Position numbers and translations under genes: made by a program. Positions 58,613-64,000 of a stretch of 64,000 nt of DNA are shown here, in pieces. This DNA comes from an uncultured Sterolibacteriaceae bacterium (GTDB lineage: Bacteria > Pseudomonadota > Gammaproteobacteria > Burkholderiales > Rhodocyclaceae): NCBI GenBank assembly GCA_937888595.1, contig CALARK010000012.1, forward strand, positions 62,001-126,000. The letters run 5' to 3'. The notes below the pieces were generated by a model that made no database searches, was not told where the DNA came from, and was given only the letters and a program-made list of their open reading frames with translations. Numbering within the stretch: position 1 is the stretch's first letter; every line of letters starts with the position of its first letter.

Positions 58613-58924
58613 ATGGCAGATCCGATGAAAATCCGCGCCCAGTTGAAGGGCGACGAGGCGGTCATCCGCGTCCTGATGAGCCACCCGATGGAAACCGGCC
58701 AGCGCAAGGATGGCGATGGCAAGACCATCCCCGCCCACTTCATCCAGTCCATCACCGTCGCCGTCAATGGCAAGACCGTCGTCTCCGGCCAGACCGGCGG
58801 CTCCGTCTCCCGCAACCCCGTCTTCGGCTTCAAGCTCAAGGGCGCCAAGGCCGGCGACAAGGTCGCCGTCTCCTGGATCGACAACAAGGGCGATAAACGA
58901 ACCGACGAAACGACCGTGGCGTAA
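58613..58924 (+). CDS. soxZ: Thiosulfate-oxidising protein SoxZ, copy B
   Basis: The same 103-residue SoxZ as copy A. The sequence diverges from copy A directly after the stop codon. No terminator follows; instead a 77-base gap with an inverted repeat leads into soxA, so readthrough is likely. Confidence 0.95.
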   Translation: MADPMKIRAQLKGDEAVIRVLMSHPMETGQRKDGDGKTIPAHFIQSITVAVNGKTVVSGQTGGSVSRNPVFGFKLKGAKAGDKVAVSWIDNKGDKRTDETTVA

Positions 58925-58946
58925 GCGTTTCAATCACCACATAGAG

Positions 58947-58972
58947 CCACTTTATATCCAATGATATAGTGG
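58947..58972 (+). promoter_or_regulatory. Inverted repeat between soxZ and soxA
   Basis: CCACT-TT-ATATC, loop CAAT, GATAT-AGTGG: ten base pairs with a TT bulge. It includes a TATAGT-like box (58965-58970). It may be an operator over a soxA promoter or an mRNA stem that sets stability between soxZ and soxA. Confidence 0.4.
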
Positions 58973-59001
58973 CCGTTCCAGTCACAACAACGGAGGAGAC
59001 C

Positions 59002-59832
59002 ATGCGGAAATTTCGCATCATGAGCGCACTATGCGCCCTCACATCGGCCGGCGTCTTCGCTGCCCATGTGCAAGCACAGGAAGTCGACCACGCCAAGGCC
59101 GACGCCGAATTCGCCAAGTTCCGGGCCGAGATGGAAGACAGCAACCCGGCCGAACTGTTCGAACTGAAAGGGGAGGAACTCTGGAAGGCCAAGCGCGGCC
59201 CGAACAACGTCTCGCTGGCCGAAAGCTGCGACCTCGGGCTCGGCGTCGGTAAGCTCGATGGCGCCTACGTCCTGATGCCGCGCTACTTCAAGGACGCGGA
59301 TGCGGTGATGGACGCCGAGCGCCGCGTCGTCTGGTGCATGACCGAGAAGCAGGGCTTCAAGTTCGACGACATCGCCAAGAAGCCCTTCGCCTCGGGTAAC
59401 TACACGCCGGAGATCACCAGCCTGGTGACTTACGTCGCCGGACATTCGCGCAACAAGCAGTTCGCCGTCAACCTCAAGGATCCGAAGGTGCGCGAAATCT
59501 ATGAGACCGGCAAGGAAATCGCCAACTACCGTGCGGGTCCCTACGACTTCTCCTGCAACACCTGCCACGGCTCCGACGGCAAGCGCATCCGCATGCAGAA
59601 CCTGCCGAACATCGGTTCGAAGGAAGGGGCGACGAAGAGCGTCATGGGCTGGCCCGGCTACCGCATGACGGGCGGCGTGATGCTGACCCACCAGTGGCGC
59701 ATGAACGACTGCTTCCGCCAGCAGCGTTTCCCCGAGCCGAAATACGCGTCCGACACCATCACCGCCCTGCTGACCTACATGACGGCCAACGCCAATGGCG
59801 TCATGTACAAAGGCCCTGGCATCAAGCGCTAA
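59002..59832 (+). CDS. soxA: Sulfur oxidation c-type cytochrome SoxA
   Basis: SoxAX joins thiosulfate to the SoxY cysteine. The 276-residue protein has a signal peptide ending VQAQEV, one haem site C185-N-T-C188-H189, and the active-site cysteine C237 in NDCFRQQRFPEP, which carries the persulfide haem ligand in known SoxA. The N-terminal domain has single cysteines (AESCDLG, VVWCMTE) instead of a second CxxCH, so this is the one-haem type. The ATG at 59002 follows GGAGGAGACC. Confidence 0.95.
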   Translation: MRKFRIMSALCALTSAGVFAAHVQAQEVDHAKADAEFAKFRAEMEDSNPAELFELKGEELWKAKRGPNNVSLAESCDLGLGVGKLDGAYVLMPRYFKDADAVMDAERRVVWCMTEKQGFKFDDIAKKPFASGNYTPEITSLVTYVAGHSRNKQFAVNLKDPKVREIYETGKEIANYRAGPYDFSCNTCHGSDGKRIRMQNLPNIGSKEGATKSVMGWPGYRMTGGVMLTHQWRMNDCFRQQRFPEPKYASDTITALLTYMTANANGVMYKGPGIKR

Positions 59833-59853
59833 TTCGCCCCGAGGAGACAAGAC

Positions 59854-60471
59854 ATGACGAAGAAAATCATCCTTGCCACCCTGGTGGCAGTTCCCTTCAT
59901 GGCAGCGGCCCTGCCTGCGCAGGCTGACGGCGCCTACCGCGCGAAAGCCGTCGCCATGATCCAGAAGGACTTCAAGCCGCGCGGCCAGGCATCGCTGGAT
60001 CGACTGGCCGAAGACGGCGTGCAGGCCATCTGCAACCGTACCGGCAACAACCCGCCCGCTGAAATCGCCAAGATGCTCGAAGCCGACCAGATGGCTGCCG
60101 TCGTCTATCCCGCCGACGGCCAACTGATGGGCGACTGGAAGAAAGGCGAGAAGCTGGCCCAGAGCGGCAAGGGCTTCACCTGGAAGGACAAGCCGGGCCT
60201 GCCGGTCGGCGGCAACTGCTACAACTGCCACCAGATCAGCCCGAAGGAACAGGCCTACGGAACGGTCGGCCCGAGCCTGTTGCATTTCGGCAAGCTGCGC
60301 GGCAACACGGCGGAAACGCAAAAGTACGTCTACAGCAAGATCTACAACGCGAAGGCGCACAACCTGTGTTCCGAAATGCCGCGCTTCGGTCGCATCGAAG
60401 CCCTCGGCACCAACCAGATCAAGGATCTCGTCGCCCTGCTGCTCGATCCCGAATCGCCGGTCAACAAATAA
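59854..60471 (+). CDS. soxX: Sulfur oxidation c-type cytochrome SoxX
   Basis: SoxX is the haem partner of SoxA. The 205-residue protein has a signal peptide (MTKKIILATLVAVPFMAAAL), one haem site C122-Y-N-C125-H126 in GGNCYNCHQI, the GTVGPSLLHFGK region, and the probable methionine ligand in NLCSEMPRFGR. It is longer than the shortest SoxX proteins because of an N-terminal domain of about 90 residues, as seen in other Betaproteobacteria. It lies 21 bases after soxA and is followed by a terminator. Confidence 0.93.
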   Translation: MTKKIILATLVAVPFMAAALPAQADGAYRAKAVAMIQKDFKPRGQASLDRLAEDGVQAICNRTGNNPPAEIAKMLEADQMAAVVYPADGQLMGDWKKGEKLAQSGKGFTWKDKPGLPVGGNCYNCHQISPKEQAYGTVGPSLLHFGKLRGNTAETQKYVYSKIYNAKAHNLCSEMPRFGRIEALGTNQIKDLVALLLDPESPVNK

Positions 60472-60484
60472 CAATCCCACCGGG

Positions 60485-60511
60485 AAAAGCCTGGCATCGC
60501 CAGGCTTTTTT
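60485..60511 (+). terminator. Terminator after soxX
   Basis: AAAAGCCTGGC-ATC-GCCAGGCTTTT with T6 on the right. Leaky passage into soxB, 30 bases further, is possible. Confidence 0.9.
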
Positions 60512-60540
60512 ACGCCCGGAGCCCCCCGAGGAGACAGCCT

Positions 60541-62256
60541 ATGTCCATGAATCGTCGAGAATTTCTGCAGATTCTCGCCGCCGCATCCGCCGCCGGCTTC
60601 GCATTGAACAGTCGCGAACTGCTGGCCGCGCAGGGCGGCGAAAAACTGTACGACCTGCCGCGCTTCGGCAACGTCCACTTCCTGCACTTCACGGACTGCC
60701 ACGCGCAGTTGTTGCCGATCTGGTTCCGCGAGCCGAACGTCAATATCGGCCTCGGCGGAGCGGTCGGCAAGGTGCCGCACATCGTCGGCGAGCAATTGCT
60801 GAAAACCTACGGCATCCAGCCGGGCGGCAGGGAAGCGCATGCCTTCACCTATCTCGACTTTGCGCAGGCCGCGAAAACCTACGGCAAGGTCGGCGGTTTC
60901 GCCCATCTCGCCACGCTGGTCAAGCAGCTGCGCGCCGGCCGCCCGAATGCACTGCTGCTCGACGGTGGCGACACCTGGCAGGGCTCGGGCACCGCGTTGT
61001 GGACCCAAGGCCAGGACATGGTCGATGCCTGCAAGCTGCTCGGCGTCGACATGATGTCGCCCCACTGGGAGTTCACCCTCGGCCACGAGCGCGTCAAGCA
61101 GATCATCGAGAAAGACTTCGCCGGCAAGATCGAATTCCTCGCCCAGAACGTCAAGACCACCGACTTCGGCGACCCGGTCTTCAAGCCCTACGCGCTCCGC
61201 GAAATGAACGGCGTGAAGGTCGCCGTGGTCGGCCAGGCCTTCCCCTACACGCCGATCGCCAACCCGCGCTACATGGTGCCGGACTGGACCTTCGGCATCC
61301 AGGACGAGGAAATGCAGAAGGCCGTCAACGCCGCGCGCGGCGAAGGCGCGCAGGTCGTCGTGGTGCTGTCGCACAACGGCATGGACGTCGACCTGAAGAT
61401 GGCCAGCCGTGTGACGGGTATCGACGCGATCCTCGGCGGCCACACGCACGACGGCGTGCCGCAGCCGGTCAAGGTGCAGAACAAGGGCGGCGTCACGCTG
61501 GTCACCAACGCCGGCTCGAACGGCAAGTTCCTCGGCGTGCTCGACTTCGACGTCAAGGGCGGCAAGGTCAGCGACTTCCGCTACAAGCTGCTGCCGGTGT
61601 TCTCCAACCTGCTCGCCGCCGACAAGGACATGACGGCGCTGATCGACAAGATCCGCGCCCCCTACCTCGGCAAACTGGAGGAAAAACTTGCCGTCAGCGA
61701 GGGGCTGCTCTACCGCCGCGGCAACTTCAACGGCAGCTGGGACCAACTGATCCTCGATGCGATGATGGAAGTAAAGGGCGCCGATCTCGCCTTCTCGCCC
61801 GGTTTCCGCTGGGGCACCTCGATCCTGCCGGGCCAGGCGATCACCTTCGAGCACGTCATGGACCAGACCGCCATCACCTACCCGATGTCCACGCTCACCG
61901 AGATGACGGGCGAGCAGATCAAGACCATCCTCGAGGACGTCTGCGACAACCTGTTCAATCCCGACCCCTACTACCAGCAGGGCGGCGACATGGTGCGCGT
62001 CGGCGGGCTCACCTATGCCTGCGATCCGAATGCGAAGATCGGCAGCCGCATCCAGGACATGCGCCTGGGCGGCAAGCCGCTCGACGCGACGAAGAAGTAC
62101 AAGGTCGCCGGCTGGGCCCCCGTGGCCGAGAACGCGCAAGGCGAGCCGATCTGGGAAGTCGTGGCACGCTGGCTGCGCGACAAGAAGACGATCACGCCGC
62201 GGCAACTCAACACGCCGCGACTGATCGGCGTCGCGGGCAATCCCGGACTGGCCTGA
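60541..62256 (+). CDS. soxB: Thiosulfohydrolase SoxB
   Basis: SoxB releases sulfate from SoxY-bound thiosulfate with two manganese ions in the periplasm. The 571-residue protein has a Tat signal (MNRREFLQILAAASAAGF) and the 5'-nucleotidase-like metal motifs HFTDCHAQLLP, LDGGDTWQGSG, VLSHNGMDVD and ILGGHTHDGVP. The ATG at 60541 or 60547 both fit. It lies after the soxX terminator and five bases before the first metallo-beta-lactamase gene. Confidence 0.97.
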   Translation: MSMNRREFLQILAAASAAGFALNSRELLAAQGGEKLYDLPRFGNVHFLHFTDCHAQLLPIWFREPNVNIGLGGAVGKVPHIVGEQLLKTYGIQPGGREAHAFTYLDFAQAAKTYGKVGGFAHLATLVKQLRAGRPNALLLDGGDTWQGSGTALWTQGQDMVDACKLLGVDMMSPHWEFTLGHERVKQIIEKDFAGKIEFLAQNVKTTDFGDPVFKPYALREMNGVKVAVVGQAFPYTPIANPRYMVPDWTFGIQDEEMQKAVNAARGEGAQVVVVLSHNGMDVDLKMASRVTGIDAILGGHTHDGVPQPVKVQNKGGVTLVTNAGSNGKFLGVLDFDVKGGKVSDFRYKLLPVFSNLLAADKDMTALIDKIRAPYLGKLEEKLAVSEGLLYRRGNFNGSWDQLILDAMMEVKGADLAFSPGFRWGTSILPGQAITFEHVMDQTAITYPMSTLTEMTGEQIKTILEDVCDNLFNPDPYYQQGGDMVRVGGLTYACDPNAKIGSRIQDMRLGGKPLDATKKYKVAGWAPVAENAQGEPIWEVVARWLRDKKTITPRQLNTPRLIGVAGNPGLA

Positions 62257-62261
62257 GCATC

Positions 62262-63206
62262 ATGGTCGCGCGCTTTCTGCTCCTGATGCTCGGCGGGTGC
62301 TTGGCAGCTGCCGGTTTCGTCGCCAAGGCCGCCGAGGTTCGCGACCACGCTGCCGAGCAGGTCGCCCCGCGCACCTGGGTGATCCACGGCCCGCTCGGCG
62401 ACCCGTCGGTGGCGAACCAGGGCTTCATGAACAATCCTGCGTTCGTCGTCACCGGCGCCGGCGTCGTGGTGATCGATCCGGGCTCCAGCGTCCACGCCGG
62501 CCGCATGGTGCTGCGCCAGATCCGCAAGATCACCGACAAGCCCGTCACGCACGTGCTCAATACCCACGTGCATGGCGACCACTGGCTCGGCAACCATGCG
62601 TTCCACGATGTATTTCCGGATGCGCAGTTCATGGCCCATCCGCGCATGATCGAGGGCGCGCACGGCGGCCAGGCGAAGCGCTGGCTCGACCTCATCGACC
62701 AGCTGACCGAGGGCTTCACGCGCGGCACACGCCCGGTGATTCCAGCGGTGCCGGTCGTCGAGGACCAGCGCTTTGTCGCCGGCGGCATCACCTTCCGCAT
62801 CCTTGCGCCCCCCAAGGCGCATTCCGGCACCGACATCATGATCCATGTCGTCGAAGAGGACGTGCTGTTCCTCGGCGACAACGTCATGAACGGCCGCCTC
62901 GGCGGCATGGGCGACGGCACCTTCCGCGGCAACATCGCCGCCTGCGAGCGCGCGCTCGCCGTACCGGCGCAGGTCTTCGTTCCCGGCCACGGCCGCACCG
63001 CCGGCAAGGAGATCGTGGCGGCCTATCGCGACTACATGTCCATCCTCTTCGACACCGCGCGCGCCGAATACGACCAGGGCAAGCAGGATTACGAAATGAA
63101 GGACACCATCCGCGCAAAAATGGGCCGCTACACCGGCTGGGAAGGCTTCGACCTCAACTTCGGCCGACACATCAGCGTCGCTGTGCTGGAGATCGAAGCG
63201 ATGTAG
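62262..63206 (+). CDS. Exported metallo-beta-lactamase-fold hydrolase (SoxH-like)
   Basis: The 314-residue protein has a signal peptide (residues 1-25) and the metal motif NTHVHGDHWLGN, with FVPGHGRTAG and a late histidine in FGRHISVAV. Similar periplasmic hydrolases (SoxH, quinoprotein-relay types) are found at the end of sox clusters; the substrate is unknown and may be a thiol ester or persulfide. It is five bases after soxB and likely cotranscribed. Confidence 0.85.
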   Translation: MVARFLLLMLGGCLAAAGFVAKAAEVRDHAAEQVAPRTWVIHGPLGDPSVANQGFMNNPAFVVTGAGVVVIDPGSSVHAGRMVLRQIRKITDKPVTHVLNTHVHGDHWLGNHAFHDVFPDAQFMAHPRMIEGAHGGQAKRWLDLIDQLTEGFTRGTRPVIPAVPVVEDQRFVAGGITFRILAPPKAHSGTDIMIHVVEEDVLFLGDNVMNGRLGGMGDGTFRGNIAACERALAVPAQVFVPGHGRTAGKEIVAAYRDYMSILFDTARAEYDQGKQDYEMKDTIRAKMGRYTGWEGFDLNFGRHISVAVLEIEAM

Positions 63207-63214
63207 ACTCGGGT

Positions 63215-63251
63215 GCCGTCCCATCCGCGACGACTTTTGCACCGACTTTTT
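63215..63251 (+). repeat. Dispersed 24-bp repeat, copy 21 (compound, between hydrolase genes)
   Basis: A diverged copy at 63215-63238 (GCCGTCCCATCCGCGACGAC then T4) followed at once by a second right half, CACCGACTTTTT. It fills most of the 50-base gap between the two hydrolase genes and looks like a copy joined to a partial copy. Confidence 0.7.
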
Positions 63252-63256
63252 CAATC

Positions 63257-64000
63257 ATGGAATTTAAGCTCCTCGACTACCGCAACGGCATCCATGCCTT
63301 CGATGCCGGCTACGTCCGCCACCAGCTCGCCGCCGTCCACCTGATCGTCGATGACGGCCGCGCCGCCTTCGTCGACAACGGCAGCAATGCCAGCCTGCCG
63401 CGTGCCCGGCGCGCGCTCACGGAACTCGGTCTCGGGCCGGAGGCCGTCGACTACGTCATCGTCACGCACATCCACCTCGACCACGCCGGCGGCTCGGGCG
63501 CCTACATGCAGGCCTTCCCCAACGCGAAGTTCATCGTCCATCCGCGCGGCGCGCGCCACATGATCGACCCGGCCAAGCTGATGGCTGCGACCGAGCAGGT
63601 CTATGGCAAGGAAAACGCACAGCGCCTCTACGGCACGTTGCTGCCGGTGCCGGCCGACCGCGTGATCGAGACGCATGACGGCATGGTGCTCAAGCTCGGT
63701 CAACGCGAACTCGTCCTCTACGACTGCCCCGGCCACGCCAAGCACCACGTCTTCATCCACGACCGCGCCGCCAACGGCATCTTCACCGGCGACACCTTCG
63801 GCATCGGCTACCGCGAGTTCGATACGGACGGTCGCCATTTCGTCTTTCCGGCCCCCACCCCTTCGCAGTTCGACCCGGTCGACTGGCGCGACAGCGTCGA
63901 GCGCATGATCGCCCTCGACCCGGAAGCGGTCTACCTCACGCACTTCAGCCGCCTGACGCCGCCGCGCGAACTCGCTGCCCAGCTGCTGCACCGCCTCGAC
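63257..64000 (+). CDS. Metallo-beta-lactamase-fold hydrolase (partial at right edge)
   Basis: The first 248 residues are in the window. No signal peptide is seen, so this one is cytoplasmic. The metal motif VTHIHLDHAGGSG begins at H71, and FTGDTFGIGYREFDTDG and LTHFSRL carry later ligands. This resembles the ETHE1/glyoxalase II-like superfamily; whether it oxidises persulfide or hydrolyses a thioester cannot be told. It follows the exported hydrolase on the same strand. Confidence 0.85.
   Translation, partial: MEFKLLDYRNGIHAFDAGYVRHQLAAVHLIVDDGRAAFVDNGSNASLPRARRALTELGLGPEAVDYVIVTHIHLDHAGGSGAYMQAFPNAKFIVHPRGARHMIDPAKLMAATEQVYGKENAQRLYGTLLPVPADRVIETHDGMVLKLGQRELVLYDCPGHAKHHVFIHDRAANGIFTGDTFGIGYREFDTDGRHFVFPAPTPSQFDPVDWRDSVERMIALDPEAVYLTHFSRLTPPRELAAQLLHRLD

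Larger units (their letters stand above)
58104..58924 (+). repeat. soxYZ direct repeat, copy B (821 bp)
   Basis: Second copy, offset by 2273 bases from 55831-56651 in the same orientation, with 1452 bases (terminator, sigma, anti-sigma) between. Confidence 0.95.

Noticed and set aside
59029..62205. A long antisense open frame over soxA-soxX-soxB
   Set aside because: Same reason: the plus-strand genes have unmistakable haem and metal motifs.

Overview
This 64 kb window is a high-GC, gene-dense chromosomal segment that looks betaproteobacterial. The best guess is a sulfur-oxidising member of Rhodocyclales or a neighbouring order, based on gene order (rpsP-rimM-trmD-rplS, lptF/lptG, pepA-holC-valS, an ECF sigma factor followed by DUF3619, DUF3106 and RDD proteins) and on the sulfur genes present. 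I could not run any search, so the genus is not assigned. There is no prophage, transposase, CRISPR array or rRNA, and no gene-free stretch longer than about 300 bases.

Layout. 1-5.6 kb: end of a type IV pilus minor pilin gene, pilY1 and a TonB-like protein. 5.5-14 kb: ispH, fkpB, lspA, ileS, ribF, amiC and tsaE on the minus strand, then queG. 14-16.3 kb: a sulfurtransferase, a SpoIIAA-like protein and a Rieske oxygenase. 16.4-20.4 kb: xseB-ispA-dxs and folE2. 20.4-31.3 kb: mostly minus-strand housekeeping genes (ribosomal/tRNA operon, pyrF, leuA, pssA, psd, ilvC, ilvH, ilvB). 31.4-40.8 kb: sigma factor cluster, lptG/lptF, pepA-holC-valS. 40.8-43.3 kb: a periplasmic protein and a lower-GC FadL-like porin.

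43.4-64 kb is a sulfur-oxidation region: DsrE2 and TusA (sulfur carriers), SoeABC (cytoplasmic sulfite oxidation), QmoAB with HdrC and HdrB subunits in place of QmoC, a tRNA-Ala, and a sox cluster (soxYZ, ECF sigma, anti-sigma, soxYZ again, soxA, soxX, soxB) followed by two metallo-beta-lactamase-fold proteins. soxCD is absent, which fits an organism that hands sulfane sulfur to a cytoplasmic pathway instead of oxidising it fully in the periplasm.

Three things stand out. (1) A dispersed repeat of about 24 bp, consensus RCCGTCYCGCC-GGCGCCGAC followed by a T-run, occurs 21 times, roughly once per 3 kb. Sixteen copies lie inside genes, in five different reading frames, mostly in variable loops of conserved proteins, with little apparent change in length where I could compare. 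This resembles a DNA uptake sequence or a small dispersed element, and I do not know of a description. (2) soxYZ is present as two apparently identical 821-bp direct repeats bracketing an ECF sigma/anti-sigma pair. (3) The anti-sigma factor appears to carry a C-terminal DsrE-like domain outside the membrane, a plausible sulfur sensor for control of sox genes.
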